Shown: positions 21,980-34,628 of the stretch, in pieces
Numbering within the stretch: the first letter of the stretch is position 1
Layout: the number at the start of each line of letters is the position of its first letter
From: Syncephalis plumigaleata
Taxonomy: Eukaryota > Zoopagomycota > Zoopagomycetes > Zoopagales > Piptocephalidaceae
Reading direction: 5' to 3'
Length of the DNA stretch: 64,000 bases
Assembly: GCA_025201365.1 (NCBI GenBank)
Contig: JAIXMF010000023.1
Coordinates: forward strand, 149,270-213,269
Made by a program: the position numbers and the translations under genes
Notes under the pieces: model-generated
Told to the model about the DNA's origin: nothing
The model's database searches: none
What the model saw: the letters and a program-made list of their open reading frames with translations, nothing else

Positions 21980-23925
21980 ATGAAGTATTTACTATTATTG
22001 CAGTGCTGCATTATGAGTCTATTCATAATATCAGCGAAATGTGCTGTTGTCATTACCAAGATGGATAAAACAATTGTCTCGAATGACCCACCCAGTATTG
22101 CCTCGTTGCCATTTAATGTAACAGGCGTGTTGGTGAGACCACTATTCATTGATGGTGAAAAGTGCAGTATCGAAAAGGCACCATCCGCCCATGTACGCAT
22201 ACGTGGTAATGGCACGGACGGTGACAATGCCGTGATATTCATCCTAAGAATATCAACGGCTATAGAACGTGGCTGTGCCACTGTAGATGATGTAAGAAGT
22301 AGAAGCACAATAGTAGTAGTACAAATAGCTAAAGTACTAATCACTACTGCTATTGTAATAACGATAATAACAATAGATTATCTCTGCTACCATTGTTTAT
22401 AATCAGTGGGCTAACGATATTGGTATACCCGAGGTGAAGGCCATCATTTTACTTGACACGTTTACTGACCTAAAGCAAACACCTACCTGGCCATTCTTTG
22501 CAACGGAAACATTCCCCCATCGACGAGGCCTGCCCATTCCTGTCACTCTAATTCGTGCTGAGAATGTTCCAGAGATCCGTAACACTGTCGACTATCAGCA
22601 GTCCCGAGTGATTGCGACGGTAACTCATGGTATGCATTCCACACATATATATATATGTATGTATGTATGTATTCTCTATTTCTATACTCATCCTATCCTT
22701 ATAGATCCAGGAAAGATCAATAGAGCACTATTCTCCAGTTGGTTTCAAACGCTGAGATGGGCATCCTTTGTCATCATTGTCATGTTCTTCCTACATGCTT
22801 TTGGCAATATCATCTTCATCGCTATCTATGGTAAATTCGAATTTGATCTACGTACATTGGCATTCGCCTTGGCATTTATTTCAGTGATAAGTAAGTGGTT
22901 AATCATGACTATAGATAGTAAGCTAACCGATGATTACTCGTCAACCTGTTCGCTTTAGTGGCACTTATCTCATTCCCCATGGAGCACCAGAGTATCGCAT
23001 GCCAATTTATCACATGCGGTTACAATTTACTATTCACCATTTCCTATTACTTTTTACTAGCTATTTGGTAAGTGATCATTACAACCATAAAGTAGCATCA
23101 TATTAATAATAGCATGATTGATCGACTATTAGGTACACGGCCAATTTCAGTGCTAAACTAAAGCGTCGCATCATCATACTACGCTCCGTTATCCATATTA
23201 GCTTTGTCCTACAAATTACCGCTCGTATAGTTATCATCGTCACTTATGCGTTTGAGCTACTCGCGATTACACGCGAGAATTACGGCTTCATTTACGTTAC
23301 CGCCAATTCCGTATTATTCATCACAGATGCATTAACCGCTATTATCTTTGCTTACTATGGTAATTATTCCACTCTATCTGCACATACCACATCCGCTGTA
23401 AACTAACAACTTGCTCTATTGTTCCCTCGAGTGTAGCCTCTATCATTTACCAGCGTATGAATTATTGCGTGAATAATGCGGCTCGTAATGCATTGGCTCG
23501 TGTAAGTACAGTCATTGACGTATACCTACTATTATCACATCAAATGTATATACATATACTAACAATCATCATGTAACATGTAGTTTGCGCTCATCTCCGT
23601 TGCTGCCTCGGCTACCATGCTTATCACGGGCATTCAATGCATGCTGTATAGCAGTGTTTACTGGTCTATCGTACCGGATAAGGTGATCGCCCGTCGTATT
23701 TACGGTATCATCTGTTTGACGGCTAAAGCAGGCGTTCTACTCTATATGTTTGGCATCAGGATGCCAGAATATCCGAGTATAATGTCGGAAACGTTCATCT
23801 CTACACCTTGCTATACCTATCGTATTCTATGGTGCGAGATCAAGCGACGTCTATCCACCAAGACATATGTTCAATCCAATACTTCAACCAGCACTCTCGT
23901 ACCGTCATCTGTTCATGTATTTTAG
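21980..23925 (+). CDS. signal-peptide, seven-transmembrane protein with PA-like ectodomain
   Basis: Exon 1 encodes a signal peptide (MKYLLLLQCCIMSLFIISAK) and an ectodomain of about 200 residues with two N-glycosylation sites (NVT, NGT). The segment NAVIFILRISTAIERGCATV resembles a protease-associated (PA) domain edge. Seven hydrophobic stretches follow across several exons: ASFVIIVMFFLHAFGNIIFI, TLAFALAFISVISVALISF, YNLLFTISYYFLLAIW, IIILRSVIHISFVLQITARI, VTANSVLFITDALTAIIFAY, FALISVAASATMLITG and YGIICLTAKAGVLLYMFGI. The cytosolic tail is Ser/Thr-rich. The layout resembles a GPCR-like receptor; ligand and coupling are unknown. It converges with UTP5 with ~170 bp between stops. Confidence 0.7.
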
Positions 23926-24099
23926 TGTATCCAGTACACTAGTTGCTCTACTCGTTACTTTTTACTTTTTCCATCTTATCTATTAGCATTCCATGTATCA
24001 TTATGTTCATTAACAGAAGAACGAGAGAGAGAGAAACAAATGGAGTGACTATATATTTATTAATAACGCTTAAAGAAAATCTAAACCATAAAATATTTT

Positions 24100-26646
24100 T
24101 TAAGAAGACATTGGATCATCGCTATCCTCTTCATCCTCTTCGTCTTCGTCTTCATCGTCTTCATCTTCTTCATCTTCATCTTCGTCATCTTCGTCATCAT
24201 CATCGCTATCCAAATCCTAAATCAATTCATTCACGTCAATAAACATTATTCAACATTCAATATATAAATATATATGCTTACATCATCATCGGAATCGGCA
24301 CCTTCAATAAGTTCAAGCATATCTTCATCATCTTCCGCGCCACTTTGTCCACTCATATCATCTTCTTCACCCTCGATGTACACGGATTCCGGTGCACCAT
24401 CATCTTCCGGTTGTAGTTCATTGGGTCTCACGTCCACTTGACTTAATAGCAAATCGAGTCGACCCGATAAGCGTAATAGACGACTATGATTATTGACGCG
24501 TGCATCAATCGTTTGATAGAGCAACGAGAGCTGTTGTACAACACTTGGCAACTAATACAAAGCATTGTCAATTCCTTTTCTTCTTCTCATTATTGTTATT
24601 ATTAAGCTACATCATCAACTTACCGTAGCCAAGTAGGATGTATGATATAGGAGTACAGCCTTGATCCAAGTGCTATAGTGTCGTGACTGCAAGGGCGAGG
24701 CACGGAATCGTTCAATAAGCGTGTCTAGGAATGGTACAACCAATCGTGCGGGTAATCTACGCACTGTATTATGCACTAGTTGCTGATTACTATGCGCTAA
24801 ACAGCCAGTTAATAAATTCTGATCGTTGCTCTGTAACGCTTGCACCAAGACTTGTTGTAATGAATTCGCCTTTGGCACAACTACTGCTTTGTCGCCAGCT
24901 GCCTGAGTAGACTTGTTGTCTTTGTTTTTACTATCATTTACAGCTAGTTGACGTAATTGTTGCTCAATTGTCATACCACGCGACTGTTTATAATACAGCA
25001 ATAAGTTACACGATTACTATCATTCTCTAATGTACTCACCTCTTTGTCGCCTTCTTCATCTGAATCCACCTGATCTGCTCCAGTATTACCATTGACCATG
25101 ACCGGTACCTCATTACCAGTTACAATCATGGCATTGTTTTCCTGATAAGACGATGCTGCATTCTTCTAAGGAGGACTGTTAGTCTTGTTTATTTATTTCA
25201 ATATGATCGAGTTTACCTTTGCATCAGCAGATATACCATTCTTTAATAGGGCACCTTGTTCATAGACACGTTTTAGATTCATCTCCTTGGGAGTATCCAA
25301 TTCATCTGACCATGGTATGCCCTAAATAATAGCAATGATAAATATACATAGATATAGATATAGATATATATTGCATCTATTTACTTACTACTACTTCAAA
25401 TTCTGGTTTCAAACTACTGCCACGCGCCACTAATATCCGAGAGGCATCGTCATTATGAGCATAGCATGCTGCAATGGTTGGAATGGTGACATTCTCATCA
25501 GCCGTACTAGTGAAACGAACGACTGTAGCGGGTAGACGTGTGGCCATACGTTTCTTCTTACTGCTAGTTAGTGCCGATAATGCAGACTGGCTAATATCCC
25601 GCCATAATGCAATTCTTCCATCAGCTGATACGGCCATTAGACTATGATCGAAAGCCAAGTCCATCTGAACGATATCATCATCAAATGACAATACTAATAG
25701 ACGTATATATGAGTATATATGAGTATATATATATCTGTATTATTTATCTGTATTATTACTTACCGGTAGCAGCACCAATATCTGCTGAATCAGCTCGACA
25801 ATCCCATACATTAATGGTACGATCATTCTCGGCACAAGTGGCACTCTTGTGACCATCCGACGTAAATAGGGCAGACTTCACCATAGACGCATGACCCGTG
25901 AAACTCTTGGTTACCGATTGTTTGCGTAGATCCCACATCTCCAGCTTGTAGCCGGCCACCAGCAAGTATCGTTGATCATGGCTCAGTTCAATGCTACGTG
26001 GATTAGACACGGTAGCCTTCCAGTCACGCTTCATTTGACCGCCACTTTTAGTTAATTCCCATTCTACTAGTTTACCATCATCGCTACAACTATAGGCGGT
26101 ACATCCATCGTGCGTAAGTGCGATATCTCGTACAGCGCTAGTGTGACCACTTGATAGATAGTAGAGAGGTTGACCCGAGTTAACATTGTAGAACACGATA
26201 CGACCACGATCAGTACCGAGAACAATGACCAATAGCTTGTCCTGACCATGTGCCGCTCCTTTCGCTGCTTTACGTTTTCTACCCTTTGATGCCAGCTAAA
26301 TAATAGCAATATGGTTATTATTATATCAAGCAATGATAGACATCTTCTCCTAGTTACTTACAGCGTTTGCTTTATCACTAGCGGGATTATTGCTCGTCGT
26401 CACTGCACCCCAACCGAGTGAAGTAAGTTTCTCGCCGTTTTCAGATCGGTAATCACATTTCAACGTGCCAGTCTCCGTATCAAATACACGCATACGATGA
26501 CAGTCGACAGCCAGGGTGACCAGTGCAAAGTAGGCAGGGTCAGGACGAGAGAACGCCGATAGTAGAGCTTCTTGTGCTTGTGCCACTACTTTACGGCCAA
26601 CAGACCGATTACTCGTATCATTAGCGAATAGATTCGTTTCCCGCAT
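24100..26646 (-). CDS. UTP5: U3 snoRNP/t-UTP subunit Utp5 (WDR43)
   Basis: Utp5 acts in the nucleolar t-UTP complex at the start of 18S rRNA processing. The N-terminal half is a WD-repeat propeller: LVTLAVDCHRMRVFDTETGT, SSGHTSAVRDIALTHDGCTA, LVAGYKLEMWDLRKQSVTKS, FTGHASMVKSALFTSDGHKS and ENDRTINVWDCRADSA. The C-terminal Utp12 domain (about 24950-24450) includes LQALQSND-type VLVQALQSNDQNLLTGCLA and LIERFRASPLQSRHYSTWIK. The protein closes with a long Asp/Glu tail and MSS before TAA at 24100. About seven introns, exon 1 26646-26362. No frame slip was noticed in the joined exons. The order WD-Utp12-acidic tail is diagnostic. Confidence 0.9.
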
Positions 26647-26950
26647 AGTGAACGATACTAATCAATGGAACGTGAACAGGTAGAATTAGCACGGACAACG
26701 TTATAGCAGTACCGACACTGTAGAACGAAAAGAAAGTGGAGTAGAGTAAAGGGTGATGTGTATGTGCGGGTGTGTGCCTTGCATATACACTACAAATAAA
26801 AAAGAAAAAAAAGAAAAAAAACCTTGCTCAATCATGATCACAGTATTTTGTTAATACGCTCGCTTTCTGTTATTTATAATTCAGACAAGTTAAAGGGAAC
26901 ATCACAAGTACAAATGATATTATTTATTTTCTATCCAATTAGTAAGCTTA

Positions 26951-29419
26951 TTAGCTTCTATCCCTTCGACGACTACCGTACATACGATCCCATTCTATGT
27001 AGAGGGTCAGGTCATTATCGCTTACACTTGCTCGTACTACATCAAGTCATTATTAGTTAATACAAAAAGATATGAATATATATGAAATAATCAATAGTTC
27101 AGTTCAATGATGTTTACCTTGAGTAAGAGCACTCTCAAAGTCTTTAAACTGAATGGGTTGTACTTGTTCCACTAGATATTCGTAATCATCGGATGGTCAG
27201 TCCCATGAGTTATCTCTTATAGTTGTAAACACTTACGATTAATAGTTCGTATATCCGTGATAGATCGAATAGGTCCCAATGCAGCCTCTATGGCAATAGT
27301 TAGCACAATAGTCAATGTGATCGACTACTTATATGATCATGATGACTTGCCTCGACACAATCCATCCATGTCTGAACCCGAATAGCCTAGTCGATGTTTA
27401 GGGTTATTACAAATGAGTATCCTTCTATTGACATGTAGAGTAATAGTAAGCGTACCTTGTGTTAATTGACATATCTTATCTATTTCTTCCTCGGATAATT
27501 GATGATTCTGCTTGTGTAGTAAATGACGTATAATACCAATTCGACCACTTTCATCAGGTAATGGAATATAAAGACGTTTACGAAAACGACGACCTATTAT
27601 TAATTAGATAACAAATGAACATCATGATTATTATTATGAAAGTGTAGATGTCAATATATATATATGAATAATTACGAGCAGCTTCATCGATTTCTTGTGG
27701 TCTATACATGATTACAATCATTAGCATTAGTATTTACTTGTGTTTACTAGACAAATATCCACCTACCGATTGGTTGCACCTAATTAATACAGCATATTAA
27801 TAATAATAATTGTATAATAGAGCAAACAACTTACCAATAATTAATATACGATCATCTTCCTTGGTAGTACCACAACCATCCTATTATTGTACAATTCATA
27901 AAGTATGTATATGTATCTGTATTAACTTGTAATGAATCAACTTACAAATTGAATAAGAAACTCTGTTTTAATTCGTCTTGATGCCTCATTCTCCCATCTG
28001 TACGCTGACTCAGTAACGAGTCAATCTAGTATAGCCAGTCAATGATCTATCTATCTATGATGAGACTGATAATAATGATGACTTACCTCATCTATGAAGA
28101 TGACAGCCGGTTGTTTTACACGAGCTACGGCAAACAATGCTCGCACCTATATCATCAATGATAAGCAAGTATTAATGACAATGATTGAACAACGTGATAC
28201 TTGCCATTTTCTCGCCTTCTCCAATCCATTTCGAGGTAAGTGACGATGAACTATTTCATTGTAAGGGTGAGTAATCATAATATACAGTAATAATATGCTA
28301 TACCTTATACTAAAGAAGGTTGCTTTAGATTCACTAATCAATAGATATATCTCATTAGTAATGGATGTCATTCAATTTATATATGTATAATTCACATTAC
28401 CTAGCAATCCATTTACCAATCAAGGTTTTCCCTATCATAGATAGAATGGCCTATTAGTATTATGAATAGTAACTGAACAGATAACATAATCTTACCTGTT
28501 CCCGGTGGTCCAAATAATAAAACACCTAATTATACAATGTTAATAATCACGTTAACACGTAACAATCATCTTACCTTTTGCCGGCCCTAATAATCCTTGG
28601 AATAGATCACTATATCGATAGAGTGTAAATAGTTACTAAATGATTGTCACTCATTATATATCGATTAGCTTACGGTCGTTCCATTGGCCATACAACGATC
28701 TCTTTAATGGTTTGCTTAGCATCTTTTAGTCCAGCAATATCATCTTCGAGTATTGGTCGACCTTGATCCATAATCTTTATTTGATGTCAGTATCTATTCA
28801 ATTACTATTACTATTATTGCTAATAAGCTTACCTCATTCTCAATCATTTCAATCATACGTGGTTCGATATTACGTAGACGTGGATCTACTTGTTCATTAT
28901 TTGTAGTGGCAGTATTACTACCGTAATTATTACTATAGCACTAGATTAATATGAAATAATGTATAAGTATCTACATCTACATCTACTAACCTATCTGTGT
29001 CATCTCCAGATCTATTAAGAAGTGGTGGTATGAATTTACGACTACCAGGTGGATTAAGTGGACGTCGTTTTGCGCCTAATGCTCGATTACCATCACCCAT
29101 AGATGATTGACGTGTTACTGATGAATTAGTTGTATTATTACTATTATTACCAGTATCATTAGAACGGAATGAATTAGTAGTAGTAGGCTTTGGGTAGTCT
29201 TTCGTCTAATACATATATATATATACATATATATTAATAATCATTATACTGAATGTATATATTCCATAGATTACCAGTTGTTCCTTGGCTGTAGTAAATC
29301 CTGTACGTACTACTGCATTATTGTTGTTGTTGTTGTCACCATGATCTAAACCACTTGTATCCATTGAATCATCATTATGTCTATACATTTGATCGGCCGT
29401 CTATTTCATATATATGAAT

Positions 29420-29454
<35 letters not shown>

Positions 29455-30199
29455 AATTGCTTACGCGTTTTCTATCCAATCCATCTGCATTGTCCTTTCG
29501 TTTAGGCTTAAAGAAATTAGGATCAAGTCGACCGGCAAATCGAATAGGTGTGTCATTCCAGCTCTGTACGCTATAAGGATCTTTTGAACCGGTGATGGGT
29601 GCTGCACTGAAACCTGTAGAACGATTTACTAGTATCATTGTGGTATGAGTCATTAGCTAGTTCATTGTTATGTTTTGCTTACATCGTCTACTATTTTCCT
29701 CGCATGTTGCTAATGCTGTGGCTAGACAACCGGTTGGTTCTTGATCATGTATACGACATGACTAATATCATTAATCAATAACGCTATAAACAACTGATAA
29801 CTAGTAAATAATAGATATACCTGTTCTAGCATGGTTTCCAGACTTAGACTGGTATAGTTGATTTTATCCAATACTGGAGTGAATCCGCGTTTCTCTCGCT
29901 TATTCTCCAGTAAACTATCCACTCGACTGACTAGGGTGACTGTTTCCGGTCCACTTATTGTTTCGCGTGCATTACGATGCCATAACTGTCACGTTCACGT
30001 AGTAGACTATGAGCAGCTGACTGGGCGGTAGCTCTCTCCTCCAGCGTGGCACTAGACCTGATACTCTCGCTAGTGGCTAATAGATAGGCGGTCAGCTGGT
30101 GTTGTAACATTTGACCATGTCTATCCTGCGTAGATAGTTGCTCATTGTCACGACAACGATCTATAGCAAATATTTCTGTCTCATAACTGTGCCTTAACA

Positions 30200-30200
<1 letters not shown>
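26951..30200 (-). CDS. FIGNL1: AAA ATPase fidgetin-like 1
   Basis: FIGNL1 is a meiotic-clade AAA ATPase acting in homologous recombination. The N-terminal half (30200-28800) is poorly conserved and low in complexity, with a frame slip near 29963 where AAAA reads as AAA. The AAA core is intact over many tiny exons: [59 protein letters not shown] (Walker A), [36 protein letters not shown] (Walker B), [15 protein letters not shown] (sensor/Arg finger), and [20 protein letters not shown]. The C-terminal Vps4 helix ends [14 protein letters not shown] then VRASVSDND. About 17 introns, one a GC-AG intron at 28204. Widely lost in yeasts. Confidence 0.9.
29421..29453. repeat. (AGT)n trinucleotide microsatellite in a FIGNL1 intron
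   Basis: Eleven AGT units, within an intron read on the minus strand as (ACT)n. Confidence 0.9.

Positions 30201-30233
<33 letters not shown>
30201..30233. repeat. (AGT)n microsatellite at the 5' edge of FIGNL1
   Basis: Eleven AGT units directly abut the FIGNL1 start codon, so the immediate 5' leader would be (ACT)n on the mRNA. Confidence 0.9.
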
Positions 30234-30234
<1 letters not shown>

Positions 30235-30431
30235 ATGACTCAACTAAATGGAAAGGTAACTCAATGAAACGCGTAAAAAGAAAAAGATAACAAGCAGTTA
30301 AAAACGCGTAATTATAAAAATTGAGAAAAATGAGCTGAGAAACAATAGCATCACATCATTTCCTTATAGAAAAACATCACCTCTTTTCATTTATCCACTT
30401 TTAGTACAGTATATACATATTCAGTCTCATC

Positions 30432-30786
30432 ATGAGTACACTCTCACAAAAAGTCAGTGAACAACTAGGAATATCACTAGATGATGCTGAACTACAAACT
30501 GCACTGGATACGGTGGCACAAATAGCAACTACAAAGTCATTGTCGATAGATTCACTTGTACCGGAACTACCTTCAACACTAGAAGCTCAGCTAACGAACA
30601 ACATTCTAGCATACTCAATACACTGGATAGTTTATTAGCAGTAAGTACGTGTTATTACAATACTATATGACTCATTATTACTATCACTATATTTAGCAAA
30701 TACAAAATGTACAACAAAATGCCGAATCTCTACAGCAGTTATTGTGCCATATCTACGAAGAGTATAATAGTGCGAGTTCCTATTAA
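30432..30786 (+). CDS. small helical protein of unknown function
   Basis: Two exons (30432-30641, acceptor near 30698) give about 95 residues if one lost A near 30593 is allowed. The start MSTLSQKVSEQLGISLDDAE and end IQNVQQNAESLQQLLCHIYE are heptad-like and should form helices or a short coiled coil. It resembles small subunits of tethering or kinetochore complexes in size and composition, but no family is recognised. Divergently placed from FIGNL1 by ~230 bp. Confidence 0.5.
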
Positions 30787-31048
30787 TATCCTAATAAATT
30801 ATGAAATAGTCTTAGCTTGACATGCTTAAACTGATACAATTGATCTATAATCGATCACTTACTTTCCATTTACCTTGACCACCACACTCCTATTCACTAT
30901 TCGCTATTTATTACTGTCGAGTATTACTCTACTACTACTACGTGGATTACTGGTTTATTTCTCGTATACATTCGTGTCATTATTCTCATCGTCTTTAGTT
31001 ATTGCTACTGTTACTACTGTTACATTGTTCTATTACTGCTATTATACA

Positions 31049-31950
31049 ATGGAGCGATATTTACGATTGGAAAAGTTGGGTGAAGGCACCTATGCTACTG
31101 TTTATAAAGGAAAGCGAATCAGTACCGGTACTATTGTGGCGTTGAAGGAGATCACGCTAGATCCTGACGAGGGTGCACCAAGTACAGCCATCCGTGAGAT
31201 TTCGCTAATGAAAGAGCTTCATCATAATAATATTGTACGGCTTCATGACGTCATTCATACGGAGACACGTTTATGCTCGTGTTCGAGTATATGGATCTAG
31301 ATCTTAAAAAGTATATGGATCTACACGGGAATAATGGTGCACTACAACCTACCGTGTGTTGCTCGTTGATGTATCAACTACTACTCGGTCTAGCCTATTG
31401 TCATCATCATCGTGTGTTGCATCGTGATTTGAAACCGCAAAATCTACTGATTAACTCGCGTGGTGAATTGAAACTCGGTGACTTTGGATTAGCGAGAGCA
31501 TTCGGTATTCCCGTCAACACTTACTCCAACGAAGTGGTTACGCTATGGTATCGTGCACCTGATGTGCTATTAGGATCGCGTAACTACACCACCACCATCG
31601 ATATATGGTCGGCGGGTTGTGTTATGGCCGAGATGTACACGGGACGACCCTTGTTTCCCGGTGCCACTAATGAAGATCAGCTGCAGCGTGTGTTCCGCGC
31701 ACTTGGTACACCCAATGAATTGACATGGCCCGGTGTTAGCGCGCTACCAAGTTGGCGGGAAGATTTCTCATTCTACGCGGCACGTCCGTTGGCCCAACTA
31801 CTACCGCCTATGGCTAATGATGGCTATGCACTCGATCTATTGGCACGTCTACTTCAGTATCAACCCGAGAGACGTATCTCTGCTGAGGAAGCGTTAACTC
31901 ATCCGTATTTCAATAGTTTACATCAATCAGCGGCAGCTCAACAATCCTAG
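31049..31950 (+). CDS. PHO85: cyclin-dependent kinase Pho85/CDK5-like
   Basis: Pho85 partners several Pcl cyclins in nutrient and cell-cycle signalling. Single exon. Starts [20 protein letters not shown] with the Gly-rich loop; VALKEITL holds the ATP-binding Lys; the cyclin-binding helix reads [14 protein letters not shown], as in Pho85. [18 protein letters not shown] and [13 protein letters not shown] are complete, so the kinase should be active. One base is missing near 31271 (TTATG for TTAATG), splitting the frame between HTETRL and [15 protein letters not shown]. An in-frame hydrophobic extension to 30875 is taken as leader sequence. Length about 300 residues, normal for the family. Confidence 0.9.
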
Positions 31951-32180
31951 TTTATACGATGTGTTACCATTGCTGTTGTAATAAAATTATAGGTAGTTAC
32001 TATAGTCATCGTCTAGGTAAATAATAATGAAGAGCTTTATTATTAAACCACTACCACGATAATCACCTTTACACAACTTGACAATTGCGTAGTTAGTTTG
32101 ATACGTTCATGGATGAATAATCAATGTTTGTTTGTTTGTTATTCGATTCGATTTGATTTGAATATACGTATATGTGTGAT

Positions 32181-33667
32181 TTAAGACAACGCCTTACGCA
32201 ATAGTTCACCCATCTTGGCTGGAGATGGCGACACAATGACATTAGCACTCTCAAGTGCCTTGATTTTATCGGAAGCACCACCCTTGCCACCAGCAATAAT
32301 AGCACCAGCATGACCTAGATATTCAATATACAGCAATTAACACATACTCAAATGTAGATAAATGTATATATATATGGTGACTTACCCATACGACGACCTG
32401 GTGGTGCAGTTAGACCGGCAATAAATGAAACAACTGGCTTTGGCTTGGCCTTGGTCAAGTTATGCTGCTTCAAGTATTCAGCGGCTTCTTCTTCGGCCGA
32501 TCCACCAATCTCACCGATAAGAATAATACCTAATAGAATGATATACATATATTTATATACATGATTACTAACTAGTCTCATGATTCAATAATAGCATTGT
32601 TTTACTTACCTTCAGTTTCTGGATCATCCAAGAATACTCTTAGACAGTCGATAAAGTTAGTGCCGTTGAATGGATCACCGCCAATACCGACGCATAGTGT
32701 CTGACCAAGACCAACAGCGGTTGTTTGTCCAACAGCTTCATAGGTAAGGGTACCGAACGTGACACGATACCAATCTTGCCTGGCAAGTGAATATGACCTG
32801 GCATAATGCCAATCTTACAGGCACCTGGCTTAATGATACCAGGACAGTTGGGACCAATAAGTCGTGTCTTTGATTGAGTAGACAATGCTTGTTTAACCTA
32901 TTAGAATGATATATATGTATATATGTATGTATGTATGTATGTATGAAGTGTGAGTGATATCATATTAACAGCAGTAGTAGTAGTGGCAAGTTACATACGC
33001 GAACCATGTCTTGTTGTGGGATACCTTCGGTAATGGCTACAACAAGCGGCACTTCTGCCTCGATTGCTTCAAGAATGGATGCCGCAGCTACTGGTGGTGG
33101 TACATAGATCACGGATGCATCGGCCTTTACTTCTTTCATCGCCTATATATACATATATACATACATATACACATACATAAGAGCATTACGTGTTATTAGT
33201 CAATGGCAATATCAACGAGGATTACGCTTACATCTTGTACTGTGCCAAATACCGGGAGACCTAGATGCTCGGTTCCAGCCTTCTTGGGCGACACACCACC
33301 CACCATATTTGTGCCGTATTTAATGGCTTGTTCAGAGTGGAAGGTGCCCTAGTAAGATAGTTAGTTAATACGTATATCGCCAGCATGTCATCGGTATAAG
33401 AGGTAGCATCCTACCTGTTTACCCGTAAATCCCTGGCATATAACACGAGTATCCTTGGAGATCAGCATATTCTTGACCGTATCCTCATACGATTGCGCAC
33501 GAGCTGTGGCACTGAAACGACGGACTGACGCTAAGATGTTGATAATCCACAACAGCAATAAAACAGATTAGCCTATATGCATCTATGCGTATCTATTGAC
33601 TAGTAGACTCGTAATACTCACCGGCCATAGAGCCAGTCGAGCGAAGAAGTGAGGATACACGAAGCAT
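32181..33667 (-). CDS. LSC1: succinyl-CoA ligase alpha subunit, mitochondrial
   Basis: The alpha subunit binds CoA and carries the phospho-His of the TCA enzyme. Start [15 protein letters not shown] is a mitochondrial leader. Conserved blocks follow: [92 protein letters not shown], and the active-site loop [20 protein letters not shown]. Ends ALS before TAA at 32181. Seven or so exons. One G is missing near 32763, moving the frame out of [15 protein letters not shown]; otherwise complete. It is divergent from KRI1. Confidence 0.95.
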
Positions 33668-33985
33668 ATTCAATTATTTGGAATCAAACTAGGAAAAAGA
33701 AGTGTTACGGGAACAAGTGAGGCATGTGGTGACATATCCCATTTAATAGGAGACGCGTATCATCTTCAGCATCATCATCAACATCAACATTAGTAGTATT
33801 TACATATTGACATGATGACTATCGGGATTTTAATACTAATAATTGAGTTTAGCAGTTTATAACAAAAACTATTGAAATAAATAAATAAAAAACCTATTCT
33901 ATTACTTCATCATACATGTCTGTCACTCTGTGTGCGTGTTACTGATTTTATTTGTTTTTTTAGTCTTTTTTTCTTTACATTCACC
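33668..33985. promoter_or_regulatory. shared divergent promoter LSC1/KRI1
   Basis: 318 bp between two start codons on opposite strands. AT-rich with a T-tract next to KRI1. No specific site can be named. Confidence 0.4.
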
Positions 33986-34593
33986 ATGTCCAGTTCAGAT
34001 GAAGAAACCTTTAATATTCGCGTTAATGAAACATACGCTAAAAAGTATGAAGAAAAGAAGCGTAAAGAAGAGTTGGGCCAGTGTAAGTGACTATGAAATA
34101 CAAGTAGAAACCACTCATAGACTGATGTTGTATATACTTGTTAATTCCATAACTAGTACGAGAAAAGTATGGCGATATCGAGGGGATAGACGACGAGAAG
34201 CTATCGCGTATGGCGGAACGTGCTCGTAAATATGGAATACGTGAGAGTGAAGCCATGCTTGAAGACGACTCTGAGTATCCTCTAGTTCGGATGAAGAAGA
34301 TGAAACGGGTGAACTACTTACACCAGCCATGGATGCACAGATTATGCGTACACTATTGGCATTACGTAACAAAGATCCAAGTGTCTATGATGAGAATACG
34401 AAGTTTTATTCAGGTAAGTTATAGCTAGTCAATCATAGTCAATAATACTAATACTAATACTAATGCAACTATCACGATAGAGGAATTGGTTGAAGAAGCA
34501 CAACAGAAATGGAAAGAGACGCAGATAAAAAAGAAGGTTAGTATTGGATAAAGTAATGGTTGTCATTCAGTCATGAATATACTTACTTACATC

Positions 34594-34628
<35 letters not shown>

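Noticed and set aside
24123-24202. Repeated CATCTTC/CATCGTC tract as a satellite
   Set aside because: It encodes the acidic Asp/Glu tail of UTP5 on the minus strand.
30875-31048. 58-residue hydrophobic extension giving a membrane-anchored Pho85
   Set aside because: The extension is Leu/Thr/Tyr-rich translation of a pyrimidine-rich leader; the internal ATG precedes the exact family start.
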